The notes under the pieces are model-generated. The model was not told the origin of the DNA. It saw nothing but the letters and a program-made list of their open reading frames with translations, and ran no database searches. The position numbers were made by a program, and so were the translations under genes. From NCBI GenBank assembly GCA_037576215.1, contig JBANDB010000018.1:310001-374000 (forward strand): 64,000 bases of DNA, read 5' to 3'. This document shows, in pieces, positions 33,083-44,296 of this stretch. This stretch comes from Armillaria gallica (taxonomy: Eukaryota; Basidiomycota; Agaricomycetes; Agaricales; Physalacriaceae). Each line of letters begins with the position of its first letter. Positions within the stretch are counted from its first letter, which is position 1.

Positions 33083-34520
33083 TAATTACTCGGTGACCTC
33101 TCGCCTTGGGGGCGTGATGTGAACCGTATCCCATTCGCGTTCAACCCTGTGAGCTCATCATCACGATCAAAAACTAGAAGCACTTCGGTTTCGGGGATCT
33201 TTCGACCTGGCCGTCTTGCTCCTGTGAAGGAGTCGCTCGAGGCTGGAGGGATATCTTATTGATTCTGATGGTCGCAACCTTTTGGACCCGGCTTGTAACT
33301 GAGACGATGGGCGTAGTGTGCCTCTGTTGTCGTATGCAGCGTATTAAGCTGGACGACATCCTTGTTTACAGGCCCCATACCGGCTTGTTGAGCCCGAGTA
33401 ATTATTCTTTGGGCTATCTTATCCTGATCACATCGCATGCGATATCGTCTATTTGTTACTGGTCTCCCAGACCCTGCAGTTGTGAGGTCCTACCTCAAAA
33501 CTTCAGGTTGAGACTCCGAGTTTGCGTTTGAATCGGATCGAGGTGGACGTTACTGGGACATCGCCTTTCATCGTTCCTTGTTGCCGACCGTGAATATCGA
33601 GTGCGTGCCCTCCTCCGAATTTGTGGCTCTCATATCCCTTACCGGAACTCTTTGCATGCGAGGCGATAGTTTCATGTACGTCCAGCTTCTCGGTGGCTTG
33701 ATGTTACGGTTGTGTTCCTGTTATCAAACCCTACAGGCGCCCAAGTGGGCGCCAGCGCTATCAGTTCGAGCATCATGACCTTTTACTCCGTGTCAGTGAG
33801 CTCAAGTGGCCAGTAACAATGATCTTGGCAGAGTACAAGGGCTTTCAATTCGTTGTGCCGTTGGGGCCCTATCATCGCGCAACCTACTGCCTTATCTCGC
33901 ATTCTCGGCTTTGCTGTAAATGAAGATTCTACGTACGTATGTACTCTGGGTCCCGTCATGCAGATGTGTGTGGATGACATCCCTTCTCCCGCCATTGTGT
34001 CGAAGCTCTGCTACTCGTGGCTGCTTGACTTCACTCTTCCTGGTTTCCGCTATCGACGTTGAGGCTCTAACGCCAAAGAAGTTCAAAGGAAGCGAATTGT
34101 TCAATGAGTGAATTTCACGCCTTTGTTCTTTTTGCAGCTACTGCTACTAATTGGGAACAAAACATGCTGGCTGGCATATGAGTGAGCAAAATAAGATACT
34201 TCCGCGGAACCTTTTCCTCTTTTTTCTTAACGATAGATACTAAGTACTTTTAGTTGTAAATGTTGTCCAACCATGTATGTGTCATGCAGCCCTGCACAAA
34301 CTGCCCGGGGGCGATCTTCAATCGATTTCAACAATTCGGAAGACCGGCGTAGATGCGCTGATTGGATATTTTCGACGCTTTGAAGATACAAAGGGTGACT
34401 GGAAAGCCTTTCATAGAGCCACTTGTTTAGTACTAAAAGAAAGTACAAGGCAATAAAATTTAGAGTCCCACGATCAAACACGCGCTTGTACAGAAACGTA
34501 ACTTGAGAGTAACCAACACG
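33083..34520. other. Gene-poor; one protein-like fragment
   Basis: Around 33708-33912 the plus strand reads PYRRPSGRQRYQFEHHDLLL and onward to WPVTMILAEYKGFQFVVPLG in one frame. A neighbouring frame continues with STYVCTLGPVMQMCVDDIPS up to about 34062. This looks like an exon of an old gene with broken neighbours. The family is not recognised. Confidence 0.3.
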
Positions 34521-36579
34521 ATGGGCTCGCCGTCCTCTTCCACCGCTGAACATTCATCCGAGCCACCACGGCCGACGACGAAGAGGCAGCATGCTCTGCA
34601 GGAGCTGCTCGCATCGGAGAGAGCGTATGCCTCTGACTTGGTTCTGGTACGGGAGGTACACATGCCGTTGGCAAGAGGTGCGTCAACGGCGGCTATCGAT
34701 TTTCTTTCATTAATGAGGTGCAGGACAAGATATAGAGTTAGCTTCATCCTCATCGTCGTCGGCGATGGACTCGCCACCCATGACGCCGGAAGACGCCAGG
34801 ATTGTCTTTAGCAACATCGCTGATCTGGCCGTGTTTGCCAACGACTTTTGCGATGCGCTGCAAATAGCTCTCGATGAGGACAACGTTGGCGACCTATTCC
34901 TCAAGATAATACCTGAGATGGAGCGCCCGTATAAGCTCTACATATCCCGCCAGGACACGGCGTCGAGCCATCTCCAGTCGTTGCCCGTGACCCCGGCACT
35001 CACCGCATACCACGCCCAGACACGCACCATTGCTGCCTCGCTGTCTCATGCCTGGGACCTGCACTCTATGCTCATCAAGCCCGTCCAGCGCCTGCTGAAG
35101 TACCCCCTTCTCCTTACCACGATTCTTGAAGAAACTCCGGATGATCACCCGGACAAGGAAAACATCCGTCTCGCGAGGGATGCCGTGCAGGAGGTCGCTC
35201 AACGCGTCAACGAGGAGCGACGCCGCACAGAGGTCGTCAAAGACGTTTTGAAGCGTACGAACAAGGATCTCCTTGTTCGCATCAAGAGTATCAGTCGCAG
35301 GCGACCGCCACCGCCCGATTCCGATGAGAGTGTGCTCATTTCACGATTTCATACGCATATATTGCGCATACAGTCCTTTGCCAACGAGCTCGCACAGAAC
35401 ACCCTTGACTGGTCACATTCTGTGGCAGCAGCGACGAATCATCTCCGTCTCTTTTCGTTGTCCTTTGCCAGTGTTATTGGTTTGAATGGGGAGGTTCAGT
35501 CTGATTCATTCGGCGCCTTTATGGGTCTCATCACGAAAGTTTTATTGCCTCTTACCACTACATTGTCCCAGCGTCTCACCACAAACTTGATGGATCCACT
35601 CACAGATCTACTCAACACCCTCACTAATCCCCTTCACCTGCTAAACACCCTCCAGAACACTCTATTACCTCTGCATACACATCTTATCCACATGCCTCTT
35701 TCGCAGAAGAACCGTCCGCCTCCTGACCTGATTAAAGCCTCCAACGAGTATCTCGCGCTGCGCGCCAAACTAGCTGAAGAGCTCCCCAAATATGTAAACA
35801 TGGCTGAGAAGGTCTTGTCGGGATGCGTGATACGTCTTGCGCGTGTACAAGAAGCCTACTGGCTGGATGCGGGGCTTGCATGGCGGGATCTCTGGGACAT
35901 GCTGAGCGTAGAAGGGGAAGATTTGCAGACAGGTGACACCATACGTGTATGGTGGGAACGCTGGGAAGAAGTCGATGCTGTCCTGGCGCGCTTCAGGATT
36001 GTCGAGCGGCCGCGAAAGACGCCTGCGCGACGTTCGTCCTCTACAGGCTCAATTCCGCGGGTCTCATCACCGATCCCTTTGATGAGTTCGTCGAGTGCCA
36101 GCATCAGGTCAAAAACTACCAAGTCGAGCACGGATTTCGATTATGATATCGGGTATGACTATGCATGCGCAGCAAGGGTGGTTGAAAGCCCCCAGCCTCT
36201 TTCCCCCGTGCCATCGCAGAAGATCAGAAGACCCGGGACTCCTTCGAGTTCTTCGATAAAAAGTCGGACGAGCACCAGAAGGAAGGAGCTACCGGGGATG
36301 TACGTGGTGCAGGCGGTGTATCCGTTCTTACCCCCGTTGCAGGAATACACCTACGAGTCGTATCCGTTTTTGAGGATCCTGGGGCCCGGTGAGGCTTACG
36401 AAGTCCTTCGTGAAGCCGGGCATCCGAAACTGCATATCAGCAAGGGGCTGAGATTATCTGTGGATGACGAGGAGGCGAACGCGCCGGATAATCTTCTGCT
36501 GGTAAGACGGATGGCGAACGGGGACAAAGGTGATGGCGAGGTAGGTTGGGCGCTCGCTAGTTATGTACAACCGCTGTGA
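34521..36579 (+). CDS. Rho guanine nucleotide exchange factor, DH-BAR-SH3
   Basis: Two exons, 34521-34677 and 34742-36579 (intron 64 nt), giving 664 residues. The DH domain starts at about residue 20 (RQHALQELLASERAYASDLV) and runs to about 220, with the conserved last helix region LIKPVQRLLKYPLLLTTILE. It is followed by a BAR-like helical domain (about 245-430, HTHILRIQSFANELAQNTLD to EAYWLDAGLAWRDLW), a Ser-rich linker, and an SH3-like C-terminus (YVVQAVYPFLPP...VGWALASYVQPL). This order is that of the Tuba/DNMBP-type GEFs, which activate Rho-family GTPases (often Cdc42) at membranes. The ATG at 34521 is the first in frame. An ATG at 34765 would lose the start of the DH domain, which argues for the spliced model. 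Confidence 0.85.
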
Positions 36580-37408
36580 GAAATTGTGTCGCGGCGAGCG
36601 GACCAGCGGGGTTTCGCCGAGGTTTTTCATACTGATGTATTTTTTTTTTTGCTGCAGCTGGATTGCAACCCTGCTGTTTCATATCTCCGATACCCAGCAC
36701 TGATACCTGGATAATTTTAGATCTGTTGTAGCGCACGCCTGTATATTAGTGAAGAAGGATTGTTGGTGCGAGCCATGTGGATATCATTGCAGACTTGTCG
36801 ATGGGTGATGCTTGGTCAGTCGCTGTCACTTGATCTTTGTCCTTGATCGCTTGCAGTTGCAGTTCCATAGTGATCAGAAAACAAGACCTTTAACGTTATG
36901 CATACGACAAAGCATAACTATTGTGACAACCTGTTCTCTCCCATTTTCCAATTCCACGATCGGGTATTTCCCTGTCTCGGCATTAATGTCGCTTCCATGA
37001 TACCATGCATCCGTTACGCCGCTGTGGCAATTGAATGAATTCCGGTTGGAAGCCGTCTCGACCGGTTTTGTGTGTGTGCTGTTTGGCAAGGCCGTCGCTA
37101 TCGTCGCAAGTGAGGCCATCTCATCACTAAATTTGTCGGACCAGATCTACCCGATGCCGAGTGCCATCTTCTTCTCCTTTCGAAATTCGCAGCTGAACGT
37201 GTTCTGTGATTCCCGGCGCGAGACCTGCCACTTGGACGTGCCTCGGGCATCAGGAATAGAACTCGACAAATATGTCCGAGCCCTATCAATTCCATGAACC
37301 AATGTTCTAATTGCCACGACGTGCCCAAGTGATTTACATCGTCTTGGTGCCAGGACTTGCGGTCAGCGTCCTTCCTCTCTTCCCCTCCTCCATCATCCTC
37401 CCTCCATC
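36580..37408. other. Intergenic, no supported gene
   Basis: Contains an A/T run at about 36640. Two overlapping open frames (minus 36874-37119, plus 37031-37297) have no recognisable domain; neither is supported. Confidence 0.45.
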
Positions 37409-39626
37409 ATGAGTCCACCACCGTCGTCACGATTTGTGTCGCCGTCTAGCGATTCCCTCGCTGCCAGCGCAAGCGATGCCGACGACCGGCAAATGGCTGT
37501 ATCACCTACTGCGACACATCTGGGTGACGAGGAGCTTGATAAACGAATTTCTGATGACGACCTCGATGCTGAAAAGCAGAAAGCACAAGCCCCACCTCAG
37601 TTTCCTGAAGGCTCACTCCGTGGCTGGGCAACGGTCTGCGGAGGGTGTGTATTTGAATTCTTTGAAATTTACGAATTTACGATTGAACAATGATATTAGT
37701 GCTTTCGTTGGGATGTGTATGTGCTCAACTTGTAGCGGAGTGTCGAGACTAATATTTACTTTGCGCGTTAGGCACGTTTGGAAATGTCCAGGTGAGATTA
37801 TCTACGCTTTTCACGTTTTCTGCAAAGGCTGATTGTAACTTTCCCAGAGTTTTGGGGGTCAGTTGGGCATGATGTACTTCTATGTGGATGTGATACTGAT
37901 CTATACATTAAGTGTATCAAGACTATTATACAGTGCGTATCCACTTCATCCGGAGTCTGTTCGGAATTGACGCTTTACAGAGAACCTCTTTATCCGAGCA
38001 TTCTGATTCACAAATAAGCTGGATCGGCTCCTTGCAACTCTGTTTATTATTCTCCCTTGGTTTACTATCGGGTAAACTATTCGATCAAGGATATTTTCAT
38101 CACCTCATGCTGGGCGGAAGCCTTCTCTTCCTATTTTCGTACGTCGAATGCCCCAATTGTGAATGGAGCTTAAATCTGATCGTATTTCTCGCAGTTCGTT
38201 CATGTTATCCTTGACGCAACCCCACCAATTCTATCAAACTTTGCTGTCGCAAGGATTTGGCATGGGGCTTGGGATGGGTTGCATGTTCATACCTTCGATT
38301 AGTGTGTTATCACACTATTTCCGGGCGAGGAGAGCCGTGGCGATGGGATTCGTGGTGTCAGGTATGAATTGAACATTGCTTCCGACGGCATCTGGTGACG
38401 AAGCGTTGTGAAGGTGGCGCTCTGGGCGCTATCATTTACCCAATTCTACTGAACAAGGTGTTTGACAGAACTGGCCTTGGATTCCCTTGGGCAGTTCGGT
38501 GAGTCTAGCTTTCCATATCAGAGTAATATTATGCTAAATTGGCTTCTAGTTTCATAGCATTCATAGACCTCTTCCTTTTGACGCTTGCAAACCTACTAAT
38601 GCGACCGAGACGTGGGTTCTCTTCATCTCCGAAGCAGTTCCTAGATATTGACGGACATTTGGCAGTCCCACCTCGGATACGAGCACCCATCGATATGGAT
38701 AAGATCCTGTACGATTTCCCGTACTGGTTGACCGTGGTTGGGTAAGCGTTCTCCGCCATCTTCCGAGTCACGTTGGACTGACAGTAGTCTAGGATAACAC
38801 TAGGGTTTTGGGGACTCTTCATCCCCTGTACGTCTAGTTTTACTTCCTTCAACTCGCAACTCATCATGAACGGGGCTCGTAGTCTTTTATTTGCAAGTGT
38901 TTGCGGAGCTCCACGGAGTCGATCCTAGTTTCCTGACATGGACGGTACGATTTCTCACCTCATTACCGACGTTACCGTACCTCTGACTCGGGGGCGCGCA
39001 GCTTCCGGTCCTGAATGCTGGCTCGCTCTTCGGACGATTCATTCCCAACCTCCTGGCCGACAAGTACGGCCCATTCACAGGTTCGTTTTGCGTGATTCGG
39101 GTCCCATGTGAGCCTTTCGCTGATTGCCATTGCCATCAGTTATCATACCAAGTGGTTTCATAACGGGAAGCCTGGTTTGGGCCTTGCTCGGGGTACATAC
39201 TATTGCGGGTATGGCGGTCTTCGGTGTGCTGTACGGATTCTTCTCTGGGGCTTTCTTAACTGTGGCGACGCCTGCTGTTGCGTCGTTCACTCGCAGCCCT
39301 ACTTTGGATGATATAGGGTAAGGCCTGGAGTTTTATTTCTGAGCGTGCTTACTGAGAAATATGATAGACTCCGGATAGGCATCTCCTGCTTCTTTATCGG
39401 GCTCGGCCTCTTGACCGGAAATCCAATTGCTGGGGCACTACTGAAATCCCCCGAGTATATATGGTGGCGACCCCTGCTCTTTGCTTGCGTGAGTACCCTG
39501 TGTGAGCTTTGCATTTTTGGGTGGATTGCTTACGGCACCCAGGTTGTGATCATCTCCGGCACGATATGCCTTGCGGTCGCGAGACATTACTTAGTGCAAC
39601 GCAAGGGTGGAAGGAGATTTGTGTAA
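37409..39626 (+). CDS. MFS transporter, monocarboxylate-transporter-like (MCT/Mch)
   Basis: About twelve small exons can be joined without a stop. N-terminal cytoplasmic region MSPPPSSRFVSPSSDSLAAS to RGWATVCGG; then TFGNVQSFGVYQDYYTRTSL and WIGSLQLCLLFSLGLLSGKL, a typical first half of fungal MCT-like carriers; then GFGMGLGMGCMFIPSISVLS and HYFRARRAVAMGF with the usual loop RARR; then GGALGAIIYPILLNKVFDRT; a central loop; then GRFIPNLLADKYGP, GVLYGFFSGAFLTVATPAVA and a last part ending QRKGGRRFV. Twelve membrane segments are expected. Relatives move monocarboxylates or other small organic acids or riboflavin; the substrate here is unknown. The gene looks intact despite the dense introns, one of which flanks a ~20-nt exon near 37920. 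Confidence 0.85.
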
Positions 39627-39880
39627 GATGTTATGTATCGATACGAGAGATGATACGTGTTCTGATGAAACTGGATGGATATTGGTTACTTTATGACTGC
39701 CACACTTACTATCATGACGATGGCATGACCTTTTACAACTGGACTGTATTACTATTAGTTAGTTACTGCCTGATATATATTTACAGTCTGATCGTCGCTT
39801 CTGAGTCAGCTTAACAGCTTGTCAATGACACAAGAAGGTCCCGAAGGTATGGGATGCCGTGACAAGCCCGTTGTGATAGA
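39627..39880. other. Short spacer
   Basis: 3' region of the transporter and 5' region of the zinc-cluster gene; nothing special. Confidence 0.4.
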
Positions 39881-41975
39881 ATGTTGCTCGTCGGGACCGA
39901 CTCATTATTTCTCCCCACCGACACTATGAAATTCGGTGCCCTTGGTGTCGAAATTTCTACCTCTCTAACGGTTCCAAAACATGTCGTCCAATTTATTTGT
40001 GCAAGAATTCCCGACTTGATACATGCGTACGACGAACTGAAGAATCAGCCTTGGTGTCTAGAAAACCATCGATGTCTCGTCCAGGCCAGAGTAAGAGATA
40101 TGACTTCTAAAGCTGCGAAAATTCTCTCGTATTAATTTGACTACAGACAGCGTTTTTCCAGTCACTGTGTTTATGTGACGATGAATGGGAGATCCTCAAG
40201 GGCCGCCATTTTCTTGAGAAGAATTCGAAGGAGATTTTTGACCCAGGGGACGTCGTAAGAGCAACGCGATTTTATCCAGAGACTTCAAGGCCTATGCTGG
40301 TGGCAAAGACGCCTGGCAAGGACGCGTCGTCTGGTCGCGGGGACCTTGTTGTCTCCAGCTCTGAAGACTCGGACGAAAATATTATTTCCGGCCGATCCAA
40401 CGACTACCGCAAGGTATGATTGAAGGCCGCCTAGTTATTCTTCCATTTCTGAGGTTCTTGCGCAGTACCTCGGGCTACTCTACCGATACAACGCGGGAAG
40501 AGAACTAGACGACGAAGGCGCCCGAAAACTCATTTTCCATTTTGGTCAACTCACCAAAGACGAGAAAGTTATGGCAAAAGAGCAAACAGATCCTCGAGTC
40601 TGGTGTGGTCTAGTCTTCGCGAGTACACGACCTACCGCGGCGCGCAAGCTGGTGGGCTATAGGATTATGAAATTTGATGTTCGAGGGTGGGACATCGTCC
40701 CTGTGAAGGCACGAATTCCGGTGGGTCCTCTTTTCCAGGACAATGACCGGGAAATCGACACATTCTACAGTGTAGCGAATGTGTCAAGTCCAATTATCCG
40801 TGTGAATACACGGGGATGAATAGGATCTTGAGATGTAAAGAATGTGTTCTTCGTCAGAAGAGGTGCACCCTGGCTGGGAGAACCGGTGGACCCGAAAATT
40901 CGACAAGGCCAAGAAAAAACACGATCATCGATGATCATGGAGATGAATCTGATTCAGATGATGAAGAACTTTCGGAAGAATACAAGGAGGTGTGTGTAAA
41001 TCTAATCCCTCGGGACGCAATCTCGATACAACACGCTGAACGTCCGTTCATCCAGTACTTGCACCTCCTCCAAAATTTAGATCGAGGACGGACCTTGAAC
41101 GATGAGGGAATAAGAAAGCTCGTTGCCCAGCTTCATTTTGTCTCTCCGGAAGAACGGGAGATAGCGAAGGAACAAACAGATGTAAGAATATGGTGCCGCA
41201 TGGTATTCGCCGGAATTCGTGCGACCGAAGCTAGGAATATCAAAGGAACCAAGATCGGTCCGAGGGATATCAGAGATTGGGATGCTATCCCGGTGAAGAC
41301 TGTGAGCCCGGTAAGGTTCTGTATCAATGGATTGAAGATCGTACTCATAAAATTCTGGATCAGTGCACCGAGTGCACCAAGGGTGGATGGGCCTGCGAAT
41401 ACACTGGCTCTCCAAGACAAAAACGGTGCCGAGAATGCATGTTTCGGCAAACAAGATGTACTATTGCTGGTAGTGATTCCGAACCTCCATCGCAAGGCAC
41501 ACGGAGAGGGGAAAAGAGTCATCTCCGAAAGAAAAGGAGGCGAAGCTCCCATTCGTCCCGAGAGGAAGAGAATCACATTGACTTGGAGATTCAACACCTT
41601 GAAAATCGCTCGCCACGCTCTTTGAAGCGTCTTCGCGAGGCAAACGAGGATACGGCTCCGCAGAAGAGGAGCAGGGCAGTGGCGTCTCGGTTGCAGCATT
41701 TTCCGAGAGGCATCAATTCGACGCTTGACAAGGCCGTTTCTCTGCTAGAGCTTGAGCAAGAGAAAGATACTGCAGGTTCATGCACACCCATCGACCACGC
41801 GCTGCCAGGGGATGAAGGACTGGAAGAGATACGAAATGAGCTAGATGGGCTGAAACGCAAGGTAGACGAATTTGATACGCTGAGAGATCGTTGGGCGGCG
41901 CTGCGAAGAGAAGCAGCAGAGAAAGTGAATATCTTTCAGGAAGAAATGGCGGCCCTCTTTAGCCGTCTTCCTTAA
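39881..41975 (+). CDS. Protein with two Zn(2)-Cys(6)-type clusters and C-terminal coiled coil
   Basis: Six exons (39881-40090, 40147-40413, 40466-40720, 40771-40989, 41056-41310, 41364-41975) join in frame to 605 residues. Exon 4 begins with CSECVKSNYPCEYTG...CKECVLRQKRC and exon 6 with CTECTKGGWACEYTG...CRECMFRQTRC. Each is CX2CX6CX10CX2CX6C, matching the fungal binuclear zinc cluster consensus. Exons 3 and 5 are both 85 codons and homologous (ELDDEGARKLIFHFGQLTKDE against TLNDEGIRKLVAQLHFVSPEE; WDIVPVKARIP against WDAIPVKTVSP), so a two-exon unit was duplicated inside the gene. The end holds a basic patch (RKKRRRSSHSS) and a coiled coil (LEEIRNELDGLKRKVDEFDT). Likely a nuclear DNA-binding protein; the lack of the usual fungal transcription-factor middle domain and the doubled cluster make it unusual. 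An in-frame ATG at 39926 is a possible alternative start. Confidence 0.75.
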
Positions 41976-42098
41976 TTTCTTGAGCTCATGGCAACGAATT
42001 GGATGCCGATTATATCTTGAACACCGTCTTTCAGCACGTAGATGAACCCTGATATGTAGCCCCACTTACAACGCCACACCGATAGCGCTGGCTGAATA

Positions 42099-43996
42099 TC
42101 AAAGATTAGAATTGAGGGACTCGATTACTTTTCCTATTTTAATAACCATATCATCGGAACCCCACTGTCCGACTACACTGATCCCCACCGGCCACCCATC
42201 ACCTTCCTTGTTGACTATTGGTACGCTAATAGCAGGTAAACCAGCCAAGGACGCTGGCACAGTCAGTACGTCTTGTACGTACGCCTCCAAGCCGGACGAA
42301 TCTTCTCCATCTAGAAGAGGAGCGGTACGAATGGCCGATGGGTGCATCAAAACATCGACTCCGTCCGCGTTGGGGATTTGATTTGGAAGTCGAACGTTCG
42401 GCATACGGAAAACACGATTAAAGTCGTCCCTGACTAGTCGGCGTACTCGAAGGGCTTGAAGAAAGTAATTATCGAATGAACTAGGGATGGACTTGCATTT
42501 AGTGATATTACATAAGACGTATAAAATGGAGACATACTCGGCGGTTAAAGAGTAAGTCCCTAGAAGGATTCGTTTTTGGACTTCAGAGCCAAATCCTTTT
42601 GACCGAGTATGTGCATAGATTTTTGAAGTCTTGGTTAGGTCCGTTCCGAGTGGCGGCTTGATATGCAATCCTAATTCAATTTGTCAGTCAGATACGGCAA
42701 TCTGAACGCTGTGTTAACACATGCCGTATTGGATACCATCATACCGAGCCAGGTTACTGCTTGCTTCTGCACTGGCGATGACATAGTATGCACTGAGAGC
42801 GAACGACGTAGATGTCAAAGACACAGGGACAACTGTGGCACCTAGGCTCTTCATCGAGGCAATGACGCTTCGGGTATTGCTCAATACAGAACCCGACAAT
42901 TCAAAGGGAAAATATTCCTGGACATATTCAATGAGTATCTGGACCGAACATACACGGATAAGTGATTATAAACCTCGGGTATACCTATCTTTATTCCATG
43001 GAGATTTCTCCCTTTTAAGTCGCCCCAAGATTTCAGTTGAATCTCAACGGCGTGAGAAGCGTCGCGTCTGGTTGATCGATTTGTGCTGGTGGGGTCCCGT
43101 TCATCGTGTACGTTGAGAACATCTTCAGAGAGGATGAATAGTGACTTCTCTATGGTAGACGGCCGACGCACCGAAAACCCGTTTCGTTGTGCCGATGTCC
43201 TTTGCGATGATCCCGACACAGTCCAGACTATCCGCGTAGGATACTACGCCCCATCGACTCAGCAACCCATAGGACGGCTTTAACCCCACGACGCCACAGT
43301 ACGCGGCAGGCAAGCGAATAGAACCACCTGTATCTGTGCCGATTGCACTTCATCTCGTTGAACCGTGCTCGGCCGTGTATAACGCACAGAACTTACGCGT
43401 CACACATTTTGGCAGCGACGACCGCAGCACTGCCTCCAGAACTTCCCCCGGCTGATCGGCGTTCACGGTTCTCCCAAGCGACAGAAGACGATGGGTGTTG
43501 GAAGGGATTGACAACTGATCCATGGACTGAATGTACATTTAGAGAGCTATGGAAGCTTGAGTACAGAAGGGCCGGCCGAGAATTAGCTGACGAACCCCAT
43601 TCCAAATTCGTCGCAGTTGGTCTTTCCAAGGGTTACAGCACCTGCGTCTTCCAATAATTTGATAACCGTGGCATCAAACGGTGGCACGAAACCTGAGCGA
43701 AGACAAATGAGAGCACATAAGGACAGTCTCGTGAGAAACAGACCCTGCAGCATCGCAGATGAACATGTTGTGGGAAGCTTAGAGGTGCAGATATTGTCCT
43801 TGACCCCGATAGTAACATTCTCCAGTGGGAAATGATCTCCCGAAGAAGATTCCACTGTATTGTTCGTGCAGACAAACGCGTTTATACTTGAGTTTTTATC
43901 ACGAATAATTCGGTTGCTGCTGGAAGATATGGCACGAGGAGAAGGGGGCAGGCGGCGAAAGCCAGTCCATAGTTGCTTCGTCGCTCCGATGTTCAT
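42099..43996 (-). CDS. HER2/gatA: Glutamyl-tRNA(Gln) amidotransferase subunit A, mitochondrial type
   Basis: Amidase-signature enzyme. N-terminal part (ATG 43996) with NAFVCTNNT and [13 protein letters not shown], where K in GVKDN is the catalytic lysine. After introns: [20 protein letters not shown] and NCDEFGMG; then [20 protein letters not shown] and [20 protein letters not shown] with the cis-Ser and nucleophile Ser of the Ser-cisSer-Lys triad; [20 protein letters not shown]; and a C-terminal part ending [20 protein letters not shown] and [12 protein letters not shown]. GatA supplies ammonia for converting mischarged Glu-tRNA(Gln) to Gln-tRNA(Gln) in mitochondria, with subunits B and F in fungi. 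The subgroup call rests on the [12 protein letters not shown]...GLKPSYG context. No clear long presequence is seen, but the N-terminus is basic and Ser-rich. Divergent to MSH6. Confidence 0.88.
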
Positions 43997-44296
43997 TGAA
44001 GCGTAAGCCGCTTCGTATCATGGAAGAGCAAAAGTAAGAAAGCGTGACGTGACATATGTGACAGGGTGGATATCCTTGCACGGCTGAGCACTGTGAATAC
44101 ATGAATTTATCAATTTAAAAACATATGAACGTATTTTGTGGGAATCTGTTCCGATTTTTTGGATGGTTATTGCTGAGGGTATGCTTCCATGCTCATGTTT
44201 ATATGCGACGACGAAAGCAAATACCGAGCACCGCCACTGCACAAATAAACGGCATCAACGCGTCTCTTTATTTGTTCTTTATCTCTACCGCTCACT
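43997..44296. promoter_or_regulatory. Divergent promoter region GatA / MSH6
   Basis: 300 bp between the two start codons. No motif stands out. Confidence 0.4.

Noticed and set aside
36874..37297. Two overlapping open frames on opposite strands between the RhoGEF and the transporter
   Set aside because: They are shadows of each other over part of their length and neither shows a domain, signal peptide or splice support.
41133..41699. 188-codon minus-strand frame across the zinc-cluster gene
   Set aside because: Antisense to well-supported exons with conserved Cys clusters; no domain of its own.
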